From Sinomonas sp. P10A9 (GTDB taxonomy: Bacteria; Actinomycetota; Actinomycetes; Actinomycetales; Micrococcaceae), in contig NZ_CP163302.1 of assembly GCF_041022165.1 (NCBI RefSeq), forward strand, positions 248,001 through 312,000: a DNA stretch of 64,000 nucleotides. Direction: 5' to 3'. The translations under genes were made by a program, and so were the position numbers. Below are positions 7,970-17,654 of this stretch, piece after piece. A model generated the notes under the pieces. The model saw only the letters and a list, made by a program, of their open reading frames with translations, had not been told where the DNA came from and ran no database searches. Within the stretch, counting starts at the first letter, position 1. Each line of letters opens with the position of its first letter.

Positions 7970-10009
7970 ATGAAAGTCAAGAGCTTCGTCAAGGGTCCGG
8001 GCGTCTGGATCATCGTCGTGATCGTCCTGCTGCTACTCGCCTTCGGGACGCTCGCGCCGGGCGGAAGCACCCGCGTGGACACCTCGGTGGGGCTGCAGCT
8101 CCTCAAGGACGGCAAGGTCGGTCAGGCCAAGATCTACAACGGTGACGAGCGCGTCGACCTGGTCCTCAAGGACAACTACGTCGTGGACGGCCAGGACAAG
8201 GGCAAGAACGTCCAGTTCTACTTCATCACGCAGCGTGGCAATGACGTCATCACCGCGGTGAACAACGCCAATCTCCCGCAGGGCTTCTCCGACCAGCCGG
8301 TGGAGAACAACTGGTTCAGCTCGATGCTGTCCCTCCTCATCCCCGTGGTACTGCTGGGGGCGCTGTTCTGGTTCCTCCTCTCGCGCATGCAGGGCGGCGG
8401 CAGCCAGGTCATGAAGTTCGGGAAGTCCCGGGCGAAGATGATCACCAAGGACATGCCTCAGGTGACGTTCGCGGACGTTGCAGGCGCCGACGAGGCGGTC
8501 GAGGAGCTCCACGAGATCAAGGAGTTCCTGCAGGAGCCAGCCAAGTTCCAGGCGGTCGGCGCCAAGATCCCCAAGGGTGTGCTGCTCTACGGCCCTCCGG
8601 GAACCGGCAAGACGCTCCTCGCACGCGCCGTCGCCGGCGAGGCCGGCGTGCCCTTCTTCTCGATCTCCGGTTCCGATTTCGTTGAGATGTTCGTCGGCGT
8701 CGGCGCTTCCCGCGTCCGTGACCTCTTCGAACAGGCAAAGGCCAACGCCCCGGCGATCATCTTCGTCGATGAGATCGACGCCGTCGGCCGGCACCGCGGC
8801 GCCGGAATCGGCGGTGGCAACGACGAGCGCGAACAGACCCTGAACCAGCTCCTCGTCGAGATGGACGGCTTCGACCCCAAGGCCAACGTCATCCTCATCG
8901 CCGCGACGAACCGTCCCGACGTCCTCGACCCTGCGCTTCTGCGTCCCGGCCGGTTCGACCGTCAGGTCCCTGTCGAGGCCCCGGACCTGCAGGGCCGCGA
9001 GCAGATCCTCACGGTTCACGCCAAGGGCAAGCCCATGGCGGGCGACGTTGATCTCCGGGGCGTTGCGAAGAAGACTCCGGGCTACACGGGCGCCGACCTC
9101 GCGAACGTGCTCAACGAGGCCGCGCTCCTCACCGCCCGCTCGAACGCGCAGCTCATCGACGACCGCGCCCTCGACGAGGCGATTGACCGCGTCATGGCCG
9201 GCCCGCAGAAGCGCTCCCGCGTCATGAAGGACCTCGAGCGCAAGATCACGGCGTACCACGAGGGCGGCCACGCGCTCGTCGCCGCGGCCCTGCGCAACTC
9301 GGCCCCGGTCACGAAGATCACGATCCTCCCGCGCGGCCGGGCCCTCGGCTACACGATGGTGGTCCCGGAGGAGGACAAGTACTCCGTGACCCGCAACGAG
9401 CTCCTGGACCAGCTGGCGTATGCGATGGGCGGCCGTGTCGCGGAGGAGATCGTGTTCCACGATCCCTCGACGGGCGCCTCGAATGACATCGAGAAGGCCA
9501 CGAGCACGGCACGCAAGATGGTCACGCAGTACGGCATGAGCGAGCGGGTGGGCGCCGTCAAGCTCGGCCAGGGCGGCGGCGAGCCGTTCCTCGGACGCGA
9601 CGCCGCGCATGAGCGCAACTACTCGGACCAGGTCGCGTACGTCGTGGACGAAGAAGTACGCCGGCTCATGGACCAGGCCCACGACGAGGCCTACGACATC
9701 CTCACCGACAACCGTGACGTCCTCGACCGCCTTGCCTCGGCCCTCCTGGACCGCGAGACGCTCAACCAGAGGGAGATCGCGGAGATCTTCACGGATGTGC
9801 GCAAGCGGGACTTCCGCGAGGTGTGGCTCTCCAAAGAGTCCCGACCGGTGCAGAACATCCCGCCGGTCGAGACCGAGGCCGAGCGCAAGGAGCGCGAGAA
9901 CCAGGAGGAGGCTGCGGCCGCCAGGCGCGAGGAGCCGCTCGACGTCGGCATGGCGCACCACCCGCACGGAGAGCAGGAGTACGTGAAGGGCGATCGCGAC
10001 GGAGAGTGA
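7970..10009 (+). CDS. ftsH: ATP-dependent zinc metalloprotease FtsH
   Basis: FtsH is a membrane-anchored AAA+ protease that removes damaged or unassembled membrane proteins and regulators. Two membrane segments (about residues 10-28 and 115-134) flank an extracytoplasmic domain. The Walker A box GPPGTGKT is at 208-215, followed by the Walker B and SRH blocks ([26 protein letters not shown]). The protease site is HEGGH with His430, Glu431 and His434, and a downstream aspartate in the ASNDIEKAT block. The acidic, His-containing tail is poorly conserved. At 679 residues the protein is full length. Translation may depend on the hairpin upstream. Confidence 0.97.
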   Translation: MKVKSFVKGPGVWIIVVIVLLLLAFGTLAPGGSTRVDTSVGLQLLKDGKVGQAKIYNGDERVDLVLKDNYVVDGQDKGKNVQFYFITQRGNDVITAVNNANLPQGFSDQPVENNWFSSMLSLLIPVVLLGALFWFLLSRMQGGGSQVMKFGKSRAKMITKDMPQVTFADVAGADEAVEELHEIKEFLQEPAKFQAVGAKIPKGVLLYGPPGTGKTLLARAVAGEAGVPFFSISGSDFVEMFVGVGASRVRDLFEQAKANAPAIIFVDEIDAVGRHRGAGIGGGNDEREQTLNQLLVEMDGFDPKANVILIAATNRPDVLDPALLRPGRFDRQVPVEAPDLQGREQILTVHAKGKPMAGDVDLRGVAKKTPGYTGADLANVLNEAALLTARSNAQLIDDRALDEAIDRVMAGPQKRSRVMKDLERKITAYHEGGHALVAAALRNSAPVTKITILPRGRALGYTMVVPEEDKYSVTRNELLDQLAYAMGGRVAEEIVFHDPSTGASNDIEKATSTARKMVTQYGMSERVGAVKLGQGGGEPFLGRDAAHERNYSDQVAYVVDEEVRRLMDQAHDEAYDILTDNRDVLDRLASALLDRETLNQREIAEIFTDVRKRDFREVWLSKESRPVQNIPPVETEAERKERENQEEAAAARREEPLDVGMAHHPHGEQEYVKGDRDGE

Positions 10010-10043
10010 CGGGCCTCAGGCCGACCTTCGAGCCGCGCACCGT

Positions 10044-10049
10044 TAGGAT
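10044..10049 (+). promoter_or_regulatory. TAGGAT -10 box of leaderless folE
   Basis: TAGGAT ends 6 bases before the GTG start of folE and there is no Shine-Dalgarno, so transcription probably begins at the start codon. Confidence 0.65.
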
Positions 10050-10055
10050 CTTGAC

Positions 10056-10667
10056 GTGAATGACTTCGACGACGATGCCGTGTCCGAGCAGCCTCTGGGT
10101 GAGGGTATGGACCTCCCCCGCATCGAGGCGGCAGTCCGGGAGATCCTGATTGCTGTCGGCGAGGACCCGGACCGCAGCGGGCTCAAGGACACGCCGAAGC
10201 GGGTTGCCAAGGCCTACGCGGAGACGTTCGCCGGGCTCCGTCAGAGCCCGGACGACCTCCTCGCAGTCACATTCGACATGGATCATGAGGAGCTCGTGCT
10301 CGTCAAGGACATTCCGTTCTACTCGACGTGCGAGCACCATCTGGTACCGTTCCACGGGGTAGCCCACGTGGGCTACATTCCTTCGCATGACGGCCGGGTG
10401 ACCGGGCTGAGCAAGCTGGCCCGCCTCGTGGACATCTACGCGCGCCGCCCTCAGGTCCAGGAGCGCCTTACCAGTCAGGTGGCGGATGCGATCGTGCACC
10501 ACCTCCGGCCGCGCGGCGTGATCGTCGTCGTGAACTGCGAGCACATGTGCATGTCGATGCGCGGTGTCCGCAAGCCCGGCGCGCACACGGTCACGAGCGC
10601 CGTCCGGGGCCAACTGCATGACCCTGCAACCCGCGCCGAAGCCATGAGCCTCATTCTCGGAAGGTGA
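10056..10667 (+). CDS. folE: GTP cyclohydrolase I
   Basis: This is the first enzyme of tetrahydrofolate synthesis, converting GTP to 7,8-dihydroneopterin triphosphate. The zinc-binding and catalytic motif [13 protein letters not shown] is intact, as is the later [12 protein letters not shown] block, giving the expected cysteine and histidine ligands. Length is 203 residues. The start at GTG 10056 is supported by a TAGGAT box 6 bases upstream. The gene heads folE-folP-folB-folK-DUF3180-DUF2520-panC, in which nearly all junctions overlap by a few bases, so the run is probably one operon. Confidence 0.96.
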   Translation: MNDFDDDAVSEQPLGEGMDLPRIEAAVREILIAVGEDPDRSGLKDTPKRVAKAYAETFAGLRQSPDDLLAVTFDMDHEELVLVKDIPFYSTCEHHLVPFHGVAHVGYIPSHDGRVTGLSKLARLVDIYARRPQVQERLTSQVADAIVHHLRPRGVIVVVNCEHMCMSMRGVRKPGAHTVTSAVRGQLHDPATRAEAMSLILGR

Positions 10668-11581
10668 GTACGACGATGGACTCTCTCGCAGCAGCGCCCG
10701 GAACCGGGCCCAATACATCCCCGCTCCCGATCCTCCGCAAGCCGCGCGCCCGTGCGACCTTCGATGGCCTGCCGCGCGACCGCGCCGTGGTCATGGGGAT
10801 CCTCAACGTCACGCCGGACTCGTTCAGCGACGGCGGCGAGTACGCGACCGCCGATTCAGCGATCGCCGCTGGCCTGCGCATGTTCTATGCCGGCGCCGAC
10901 ATCATCGACGTGGGCGGCGAGTCTACGCGGCCCGGCGCCGAGGAGGTGCCCGAGGACCTCGAGCAGGTGCGCGTGCTGCCGGTGGTCGAGGCGCTCGTCA
11001 AGGCCGGTGCGCTCGTCTCCGTGGACACCCGCCGGGCGAGCACGGCCCTCAAGGCCCTCGATGCCGGCGCGACCATCATCAACAACGTCTCCGGCCTCGC
11101 CGTGACGGACGAGATGATCCGCCTCGTCGCGGAGCGCAACGCCTACTACGTCCTCATGCACAACCGCGGCGACTCGAAGCACATGGACGGCCTGGCCTCC
11201 TACGGCGACGTGGTCGAGGACGTCATTGCCGAGACGCTGCAGATCCGCGACCGCCTCCGCGCCGGCGGCGTGAGCGACTCCCGGATCATCCTCGACCCGG
11301 GTCTCGGCTTCGCCAAGAACGGGCAGCAGAACTGGGAGCTCGTCAAGCACGTCTCGCGGTTCACCGCTCTGGGCCATCCCGTGCTCGTCGCGGCCTCCCG
11401 CAAGCGCTTCATCGGCGAGCTCCTCACGAGCGCCGGCAAGGCAGCCCCACCCCTGGCCCGCGACGCGGCGACCGCCGCGATTACCGCCCTCGCGGCGGCG
11501 GCGGGCGCGTGGGGCGTGCGCGTGCACGACGTCGCGGCGAACCTCGACGCCGTCAAGGTCGCCGCCCGGGCAAAGGTCTAG
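10664..11581 (+). CDS. folP: Dihydropteroate synthase
   Basis: FolP condenses 6-hydroxymethyl-dihydropterin pyrophosphate with p-aminobenzoate; it is the sulfonamide target. The loop-1 signature [14 protein letters not shown], the [11 protein letters not shown] block, the [11 protein letters not shown] block and the C-terminal RVHDV segment are all present in a 305-residue TIM-barrel protein. The start is GTG 10664, overlapping the folE stop as GTGA. The first ~35 residues before the barrel are variable. Confidence 0.95.
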   Translation: MSTTMDSLAAAPGTGPNTSPLPILRKPRARATFDGLPRDRAVVMGILNVTPDSFSDGGEYATADSAIAAGLRMFYAGADIIDVGGESTRPGAEEVPEDLEQVRVLPVVEALVKAGALVSVDTRRASTALKALDAGATIINNVSGLAVTDEMIRLVAERNAYYVLMHNRGDSKHMDGLASYGDVVEDVIAETLQIRDRLRAGGVSDSRIILDPGLGFAKNGQQNWELVKHVSRFTALGHPVLVAASRKRFIGELLTSAGKAAPPLARDAATAAITALAAAAGAWGVRVHDVAANLDAVKVAARAKV

Positions 11582-11587
11582 GGCGAA

Positions 11588-11977
11588 GTGGGCATCCGGC
11601 CCGACCTCATCACCCTGACCGGGGTCTCGGCCGTCGGGCACCACGGTGTGTTCGACTTCGAGCGGCGCGATGGGCAGCCCTTTGTGGTCGACGCCGTGAT
11701 GCACACAGACTTCGGCGCCGCGGCGTCGTCGGACGACCTCGCCCGGACGGCGAGCTACGGCGATGTCGCCGAGAGGATCGTCGCGATCATCGAGGGCGAG
11801 CCTGTGGACCTCATCGAGACGCTCGCCGTGCGACTGGCCGACGCGATCCTGGCCGAGTTCGGTCCGCTCGGCATCACCGCCGTCGAGCTCACCGTCCACA
11901 AGCCCAAGGCACCGATCGCGGTGCCGTTCACCGATGTCTCCGTGACCGTCTTCCGGGAGGGCCGCGATGCTGTCTGA
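11588..11977 (+). CDS. folB: Dihydroneopterin aldolase
   Basis: This 129-residue protein carries the FolB pattern: GVSAVGHHGVFDFERRDGQPFVVD near the start, a SYGDVAERI block and an ETLAVRLADAIL helix. It converts dihydroneopterin to 6-hydroxymethyl-dihydropterin and glycolaldehyde and works as an oligomer. It starts at GTG 11588, seven bases past folP, and its end overlaps folK by 11 bases. Confidence 0.94.
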   Translation: MGIRPDLITLTGVSAVGHHGVFDFERRDGQPFVVDAVMHTDFGAAASSDDLARTASYGDVAERIVAIIEGEPVDLIETLAVRLADAILAEFGPLGITAVELTVHKPKAPIAVPFTDVSVTVFREGRDAV

Positions 11978-12527
11978 GTCCAATCAAGGGACCGGACCGG
12001 TCTGGACCCGGTCGGTCCTGGCGCTCGGCAGCAATCTCGGCGCGCGTGCAGAGACCCTCGCGGAGGCGGTCGCTGACCTCGTCGACCGGCCCGAGGTGCG
12101 CCTCGTCGACGTCTCACCCGTGGTGCACACCAAACCGGTGGGCGGACCCGACGGCCAGCCGGACTTCCTCAACATGGTCATGATCATCGAGACGACCCTC
12201 GGCCCCTACGAGCTCCTCGAGCACTGCCACGAGGTCGAGGCCAAGCACCACCGCACACGGGAGGTCCGATGGGGTCCCCGGACCCTCGACATCGACATCA
12301 TCACGTACGGCAACCTCCGCCTCGATGACCCGGACCTCACTATCCCCCACCCTCGCGCGGCCGAGCGGGCGTTCGTGCTGTTCCCCTGGGTCGTCATCGA
12401 GCCCCTCGCCGTGCTTGAGGGCCATCCGGTCGTAGAACTCCTCGAGGACTGCGCGGACGCCGAGGGAATCGAAGGGTATGACCTGCTGATGGACTCAGAG
12501 GCGCCGACCGCGGGGGGAAACCAGTGA
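11967..12527 (+). CDS. folK: 6-hydroxymethyl-dihydropterin pyrophosphokinase (HPPK)
   Basis: FolK transfers pyrophosphate from ATP to 6-hydroxymethyl-dihydropterin, making the FolP substrate. The family signatures are visible: ALGSNLGARAETL at the N-terminus, then VEAKHHRTREVRWGPRTLDIDII, which holds the catalytic Asp pair, then IPHPRAAERAFVL. Length is 186 residues. The ATG lies within the folB coding end, consistent with coupled translation. Confidence 0.95.
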   Translation: MLSESNQGTGPVWTRSVLALGSNLGARAETLAEAVADLVDRPEVRLVDVSPVVHTKPVGGPDGQPDFLNMVMIIETTLGPYELLEHCHEVEAKHHRTREVRWGPRTLDIDIITYGNLRLDDPDLTIPHPRAAERAFVLFPWVVIEPLAVLEGHPVVELLEDCADAEGIEGYDLLMDSEAPTAGGNQ

Positions 12528-13030
12528 AGCCGCTCAAGCCGTGGGTGCTCGTGATGGTGGCCGTCGTGATCGGCCTGGTGGGCGTTGCTGCCAACTCCTT
12601 CGCGGGGCGGAGCTCCGCCCCCACACCGGTCCTGCCCATCAGCGCCCTCGGGTCGATGGCCGTGATTGCTGTCGTGACCCTCGTGCTCGGCATTCGGGTG
12701 CTCCGTTGGCGCACGGGCCACCGAACCCGCATGCTCGATCCCATCTTCGCGGCCAGGACCCTCGTGCTCGCGCACGCGTGCGCCTACGCGGGCGCGGTGC
12801 TCCTCGGGTGGCACGGCGGGGTGATCGCGGACCAGATACCCCTGCTGGCCACCCGCATCACCGCACCCGTCGTGGAGGCAGCGCTGTTCATGATCGCCGG
12901 CGGGGTCGTCATGGTCGCGATCGGCTTCATCGTCGAGCGGTTCTGCCGCATCCCCCCTGAGGACATGGGCGACGACGAGGGGCTCTCCGAGGGCGGCCGG
13001 GCGCCAGACACCGAGGGCGGCCTTGCCTAG
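12524..13030 (+). CDS. DUF3180 membrane protein
   Basis: This 168-residue hydrophobic protein has about four predicted membrane helices (near residues 5-25, 35-57, 77-100 and 112-135) and an acidic, glycine-rich cytosolic tail. It matches the actinobacterial DUF3180 family, which is regularly found after folK. The function is not known. The start GTG 12524 overlaps the folK stop as GTGA, and the end overlaps the next gene by eight bases. Confidence 0.82.
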   Translation: MKPLKPWVLVMVAVVIGLVGVAANSFAGRSSAPTPVLPISALGSMAVIAVVTLVLGIRVLRWRTGHRTRMLDPIFAARTLVLAHACAYAGAVLLGWHGGVIADQIPLLATRITAPVVEAALFMIAGGVVMVAIGFIVERFCRIPPEDMGDDEGLSEGGRAPDTEGGLA

Positions 13031-13967
13031 TCTGCAGCGCCCCGGACGCCTCGGCATCGGGATTATCGGTGCCGGAAAGGTTGGCGCGGTCCTCGGCGCG
13101 GCACTGCGCGCGGCCCAGCACGCCGTCGTCGGCGTCTCGGCGGTGTCCGAGGCGAGCCGCGAGCGCGCTGAGCTGCTCCTGCCCGGCGTGCCGATCCTCG
13201 AGATCCAGGACATCGTGGAGCGTGCCGAGCTCGTGCTGCTCGCCGTGCCCGATGATGCGCTGGGGCCGCTCGTGGTCGGCCTCGCGAAGCTGGGGGCCTG
13301 GCAGCCGGGCCAGCTCGTAGCGCACACCTCCGGGCGGCACGGCGTGGGGATCCTCGCGCCCGTGCGGGCGGCTGGCGCGATACCGCTTGCGATCCACCCC
13401 GCGATGACGTTCACGGGGATGTCGTTGGACCTCGCGCGCCTCACCGACTGCTGCTTCGGCGTCACGGCGGATCCGGCGATGCTGCCGATCGCCCAGGCGC
13501 TCGTCGTCGAGATGGGCGGCGAGCCCGTGGTCATCGCGGAGGGCGACCGTGCCGCGTACCACGCGGCCCTCGCCCATGGGTCGAACCACCTCGTCACGAT
13601 CACCTCGCAGGCCGCGGAGATCCTTGGGCGCATCGGCGTTGCGGACCCCGCAGCAGTGCTCGGACCCCTCCTGCGCGCCTCGCTCGACAATGCCCTCGCA
13701 GCCGGCGAGACCGCGCTCACGGGGCCGGTGGCGCGTGGCGACGCGGGCACGGTGGCCGCGCACGTCAGTGCGCTTGCGGAGTTCGCGGACGACGGCGCCG
13801 ATATCCTTGACGCGTACCGGGCCATGGCCCACGCCACGGCCGTCCGCGCCGAGCGGCGGGGCCGGCTCAGCGCGAAGGCCCGCGCGGAGATCGAGAGGGC
13901 GCTCGAGGGCGCGAGAGAGTCCGATGAGGACAGGACGTCCGATAAGGACACGGAAGAGGACGAGTAA
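13023..13967 (+). CDS. Rossmann-fold DUF2520 oxidoreductase, possible ketopantoate reductase
   Basis: An N-terminal dinucleotide-binding motif ([13 protein letters not shown]) is followed by a [13 protein letters not shown] block, a TSGRHGV segment and an IHPAMTFTG segment, then a helical C-terminal domain. This is the Rossmann-like plus DUF2520 architecture. Its place directly before panC, overlapping it by one base, suggests it may reduce ketopantoate to pantoate for PanC; this is inference from context and from the fold. The Asp/Glu-rich last 20 residues are probably disordered. The start is TTG 13023, inside the preceding gene's end. Confidence 0.8.
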   Translation: MPSLQRPGRLGIGIIGAGKVGAVLGAALRAAQHAVVGVSAVSEASRERAELLLPGVPILEIQDIVERAELVLLAVPDDALGPLVVGLAKLGAWQPGQLVAHTSGRHGVGILAPVRAAGAIPLAIHPAMTFTGMSLDLARLTDCCFGVTADPAMLPIAQALVVEMGGEPVVIAEGDRAAYHAALAHGSNHLVTITSQAAEILGRIGVADPAAVLGPLLRASLDNALAAGETALTGPVARGDAGTVAAHVSALAEFADDGADILDAYRAMAHATAVRAERRGRLSAKARAEIERALEGARESDEDRTSDKDTEEDE

Positions 13968-14884
13968 TGCCCATCGAGATCGTGCACACACGAGCCGAGC
14001 TCCAGTCCGCGATCTCCCGGCACCTCGCGGGCAAAGACCGGCGCGGAGCCGAGGGAACTCCCTCGCTCGGACTCGTGCCCACGATGGGAGCGCTCCATGA
14101 CGGGCACCGCAGGCTGGCCGAGGCCGCGGTGGAGGGGAACGACGTCGTCGTCGCGTCGATCTTCGTCAACCCGCTCCAGTTCGGCGACCCGGTCGACCTC
14201 GAGCGCTACCCGCGCACTCTCCAGGCGGATGCGGCGCTCCTGGAGAAAGCTGGCGTCGATGTAGTGTTCGCGCCCGACCTCGAGGAGATGTACCCCGGCG
14301 GGGATCCCCTCGTGCGGGTGACTGCGGGGCCGCTCGCGTCCGCGTGGGAGGGAGCGTCGCGCCCTGGGCACTTCGACGGCGTGTGCACGGTCGTCGCAAA
14401 GCTCCTCCACCTCGCGCTGCCCGGCTCGGCAGCGGGGGCGCCGACCGCATTCCGCGCGTACTTCGGGCAGAAGGACGCACAGCAGGTCGCGATCGTGCGG
14501 CGCATGGTCAAGGACCTCAACTTCCCCGTCGAGATCGTCTCAGTCCCGATCGTGCGGGCAGAGGACGGGCTGGCCCTCTCGAGCCGCAACCAGTTCCTCT
14601 CGGCGGCCGACCGCGAGGCCGCCCTTGTGCTGTCCAGAGCACTCAGGCTCGTCGAGGAGCGCGCTGCCGCGCACGAGCCGCTCATGCCGGATGACGCCGT
14701 TGCCCTCATCGAGTCGCAGCCCGGCGTCCAGCTGGACTACTTCGACGTCGTGGACACCGACACCCTTGAGCCGCTCGCCTTCAACTGCAGGGAGACCCCG
14801 TTCACGGGCGAGGCGCTGGCGATCGTCGCGGCCAAGGTCGGGCCGGTGCGGCTCATCGACAACATGCCGTTGCGAGCCCGCTGA
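13967..14884 (+). CDS. panC: Pantothenate synthetase (pantoate--beta-alanine ligase)
   Basis: PanC joins pantoate and beta-alanine using ATP via pantoyl-adenylate. Diagnostic motifs are [12 protein letters not shown] (ATP-binding HIGH-like), [30 protein letters not shown], and the KMSKS-like ALSSRN. The 305-residue length is normal. ATG 13967 overlaps the previous stop as TAATG. An insertion of about five residues occurs in the loop before FRAYFGQKD. No panB or panD is present in the window. Confidence 0.95.
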   Translation: MPIEIVHTRAELQSAISRHLAGKDRRGAEGTPSLGLVPTMGALHDGHRRLAEAAVEGNDVVVASIFVNPLQFGDPVDLERYPRTLQADAALLEKAGVDVVFAPDLEEMYPGGDPLVRVTAGPLASAWEGASRPGHFDGVCTVVAKLLHLALPGSAAGAPTAFRAYFGQKDAQQVAIVRRMVKDLNFPVEIVSVPIVRAEDGLALSSRNQFLSAADREAALVLSRALRLVEERAAAHEPLMPDDAVALIESQPGVQLDYFDVVDTDTLEPLAFNCRETPFTGEALAIVAAKVGPVRLIDNMPLRAR

Positions 14885-14894
14885 CCCAGCGCGG

Positions 14895-15743
14895 TCAGCT
14901 CGAGAAGAACTCCGCGAGCCGGTCCACGAGCGGCTTGGCCGGCCGCGTCGGGGCGTCATGGGCGAGCTTGGGCAGGACGTCGATGTCGGAGGCGGGCAGA
15001 ATGCCGTCGAGCCTCCGGGCCGCTTCTCCGAAGTACTCGGGGCTCGCGCCGCCCACGAGGAACAGCGTCTCGAGGGGCAACTCGTCGAACCCCTTGGCCT
15101 CGGCGTCGGCGGCGATCACTGCGCGGATCTCGGCCGGGCCGGTCGGAAGGAGCTTGGACAGCTCCTTGCCGAGCGGCGTGCGGCTGCCGATCCGGTTCAG
15201 CACCGTGAGGATCGGCAGCGGAAGCTTGGCGATGGGGCCGGCGGTCTGGAGCCCGCGCAGCAGGACGGCGAGAGCCTTCTCCTCGTCCTTGGCCGCGAGG
15301 GCCGCCTCGAACTCCGGAATCCACTCGGCCTTGATACTGCCCTCGAACGAGATGATCGGGTCGTACACCGCGATCTGGCCGATCTTGAGCTCGCGCCCGG
15401 CATGCAGGACGATGCATCCGCCGTAGTTGTGGCCGAACACCGCGTCGCTCCCGGTGTGCTCGAGCACGGCGCCGAGGTCCGAGATCTCCGTGGCGAGCGA
15501 GTAGTCCGCCGGCTGTGGCGACGACGCGCCGCGGCCCCGGCGGTTGTACAGGTGCACGGGCGCCTGGAGCGCCTCGGCGAGCCGGAGCGCGAGTTCCTTG
15601 TACAGTTCCGCGGTCACCATCGATCCGTGCACGACGACGACGCCCCCTCGCGTCGTCATCCCGCCGTCTGGCGCGGTGAAGAGCTCGAGGGACGCCCCGT
15701 CGGGGGCGGTCACGGTGGACGAGGTCAGCTGGAGCGTGGCCAT
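14895..15743 (-). CDS. Alpha/beta hydrolase-fold protein with Asn in place of nucleophile Ser
   Basis: The 282-residue protein has the alpha/beta-hydrolase layout: VVVVHGSM (oxyanion region), YNRRGRGAS, a nucleophile elbow, and a late PKLAHDAP that would hold the catalytic His. The elbow reads GHNYGG (residues 104-109), so the serine expected at position 106 is asparagine. The protein may be catalytically inactive or use other chemistry. The start ATG 15743 is preceded by a TAGGCT box 6 bases away (minus strand 15750-15755), so it is probably leaderless. It is convergent with panC and divergent from lysS. Confidence 0.82.
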   Translation of the reverse strand: MATLQLTSSTVTAPDGASLELFTAPDGGMTTRGGVVVVHGSMVTAELYKELALRLAEALQAPVHLYNRRGRGASSPQPADYSLATEISDLGAVLEHTGSDAVFGHNYGGCIVLHAGRELKIGQIAVYDPIISFEGSIKAEWIPEFEAALAAKDEEKALAVLLRGLQTAGPIAKLPLPILTVLNRIGSRTPLGKELSKLLPTGPAEIRAVIAADAEAKGFDELPLETLFLVGGASPEYFGEAARRLDGILPASDIDVLPKLAHDAPTRPAKPLVDRLAEFFSS

Positions 15744-15825
15744 GCACCGAGCCTAGCGGCAATCGCTGGCTTACCCCATCCAGAGGCGCAGGGCCGAGAA
15801 GTGACAACCGTTAGAATTGAAGATT
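15744..15825. promoter_or_regulatory. Divergent leaderless promoters, hydrolase and lysS
   Basis: The 82-base gap holds a minus-strand TAGGCT at 15750-15755 and a plus-strand TAGAAT at 15812-15817, each 6-8 bases from a start codon. No Shine-Dalgarno is evident on either side. Confidence 0.6.
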
Positions 15826-17364
15826 GTGACCGCAGAGAACGCCCCCACTGAGAACAGGCCAAGCGCTGAGAACAGGCCTGGCTCGGAGCCCGCCGACGCC
15901 AGCGAGCAGATGCACATCCGCCGCGACAAGCGTGAGAAGCTCCTGGCGAACGGCGAGGCGCCCTACCCGGTCACGCTTCCGCGCACGCATTCGCTCGCCG
16001 AGGTCCGCGCGAAGTACCCCGAGCTCGAGCCGGACGCGGCCACGGGGGACAAGGTCGGCGTCGTCGGCCGCGTGGTGTTCATCCGGAACACCGGCAAGCT
16101 CTGCTTCGCCACCCTCCAAGAGGGCGACGGCACGCGTCTGCAGGCCATGCTGAGCCTCGCGAACGTCGGCGAGCAGCGGCTCGCGGACTGGAAGGCCCTC
16201 GTGGACCTCGGCGACCACGTGTTCGTCTCGGGCGAGGTCATCTCATCCCGGCGCGGCGAGCTCTCGGTCATGGTCGACGCATGGCAGATGGCCTCGAAGG
16301 CCCTGCGCCCCATGCCGACCCTCCACGCCGACCTCAACGAGGAGACGCGCGTCCGCCAGCGGTACGCAGACCTCATGGTTCGCGAAGAGGCGCGCCAGAT
16401 GGTCCACACGCGTGCCAAGATCACCAAGACCGTCCGCGAGACCCTCGAGTCCCGCGGCTATGTCGAGGTCGAGACCCCGATGCTCAACCTGATCCACGGC
16501 GGCGCGACGGCGCGCCCGTTCGAGACGCACCTCAATGCGTTCGACCAGCACATGACCCTGCGCATCGCCACCGAGCTGTACCTCAAGCGCGCCGTGGTCG
16601 GGGGCATCGAGCGGGTCTACGAGATCGGGCGGGTGTTCCGGAACGAGGGCGTCGACTCCACCCACAGCCCCGAGTTCACGACACTCGAGTGCTACGAGGC
16701 GTATGCGGACCAGTTCGTCATGGCCGACCGCATGAAGGAGATCATCCTCAATGTCGCCGACGTGGTGGGCACGCGGCAGATCGAGACCTCCGAGGGAACG
16801 ATCGACCTCGACGGCGAGTGGAGGTGGCTCGGCGTGTACCCGGGCCTGTCCGAGGCGGTAGGGGAAGAGGTCACGCCCGATACCCCGCTTGAGCGGCTCC
16901 TCGAGATCGGCGACGCGCACGGAGTCAAGACCGACGCCCTGTGGACACAGGAGAAGGCCGTCATCGAGCTGTTCGGCGAGATCGTCGAGCCCACGCTCCT
17001 CAACCCGACGTTCGTGTACGACTACCCGCCCTCGGCCCAGCCGCTCGCGCGTCCGCACCGCGAGGATCCCCGGCTCATCGAGGCTTGGGACCTCATCATC
17101 GGCGGTATGGAGCGCGGCACCGCGTTCTCCGAGCTCATCGACCCCGTGATCCAGCGTGAACGGCTCACCGAGCAGTCGCGGCTCGCTGCGGAGGGCGATG
17201 ACGAGGCCATGGCCCTCGACGAGGACTTCCTCCGTGCGCTCGAATACGGGGCACCGCCCATGGGCGGCATCGGTCTCGGCATCGACCGGCTGGTCATGCT
17301 CTTCACCCAGACCGGCATCCGCGAGACCATTCTCTTTCCCCTTCTCAAGCCGGAGGCCAACTGA
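15826..17364 (+). CDS. lysS: Lysine--tRNA ligase, class II
   Basis: LysS charges tRNA-Lys. It has an N-terminal OB-fold anticodon-binding domain (about residues 60-180) and the class II catalytic core: motif 1 near VETPMLNLIHGGATARPF, motif 2 in VYEIGRVFRNEGVDSTHSPEFT, motif 3 in GIGLGIDRLVML. GTG 15826 is chosen as start because TAGAAT (15812-15817) lies eight bases before it; a TTG nine bases upstream is in frame but falls on the -10 box. The first ~25 residues (repeated NRP) are variable. Its cognate tRNA-Lys is elsewhere in the window. Confidence 0.94.
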   Translation: MTAENAPTENRPSAENRPGSEPADASEQMHIRRDKREKLLANGEAPYPVTLPRTHSLAEVRAKYPELEPDAATGDKVGVVGRVVFIRNTGKLCFATLQEGDGTRLQAMLSLANVGEQRLADWKALVDLGDHVFVSGEVISSRRGELSVMVDAWQMASKALRPMPTLHADLNEETRVRQRYADLMVREEARQMVHTRAKITKTVRETLESRGYVEVETPMLNLIHGGATARPFETHLNAFDQHMTLRIATELYLKRAVVGGIERVYEIGRVFRNEGVDSTHSPEFTTLECYEAYADQFVMADRMKEIILNVADVVGTRQIETSEGTIDLDGEWRWLGVYPGLSEAVGEEVTPDTPLERLLEIGDAHGVKTDALWTQEKAVIELFGEIVEPTLLNPTFVYDYPPSAQPLARPHREDPRLIEAWDLIIGGMERGTAFSELIDPVIQRERLTEQSRLAAEGDDEAMALDEDFLRALEYGAPPMGGIGLGIDRLVMLFTQTGIRETILFPLLKPEAN

Positions 17365-17510
17365 TGGATTACGTGCTCGTCCTTCTTCCCCCGCTCCTGG
17401 TCGGCGGAATATTCTGGTTCGCGATGCGCGCCATCTTCAATGCGGACAAGTCCGAGCGCGAGGCTCTTGCGAAGGCCGAGCGGGAGTACGGCGAGACCGG
17501 CAGCAATTGA
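17364..17510 (+). CDS. Small single-pass membrane protein after lysS
   Basis: A 48-residue frame starts at ATG 17364, overlapping the lysS stop by one base (TGATG). It reads as a hydrophobic N-terminal helix (about residues 3-25: VLVLLPPLLVGGIFWFAM) followed by a charged, Lys/Glu-rich amphipathic tail. The overlap with lysS, the normal codon use and the clean transmembrane profile support a real gene. The function is unknown. Similar small proteins after lysS occur in related actinobacteria as far as I recall, but this was not checked. Confidence 0.7.
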   Translation: MDYVLVLLPPLLVGGIFWFAMRAIFNADKSEREALAKAEREYGETGSN

Positions 17511-17557
17511 TCTCCTGATCTTCTGAGCTTCCATTAGTACCTTGTCTGCGTGTTTCT

Positions 17558-17587
17558 TTGACGCGTGGGCATTGTTGGCGGCATACT
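17558..17587 (+). promoter_or_regulatory. lsr2 promoter
   Basis: TTGACG (17558-17563) and CATACT (17582-17587) are separated by 18 bases in an A/T-rich gap upstream of lsr2. A purine-rich GGAAGAGAG precedes the ATG. The predicted leader is about 60 bases. Confidence 0.55.
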
Positions 17588-17654
17588 GTGTTTGTTTCCA
17601 CCGGATGGCAATTCGTTATGGCCCACCCAGCGATGACACGGAAGAGAGCCTTAT

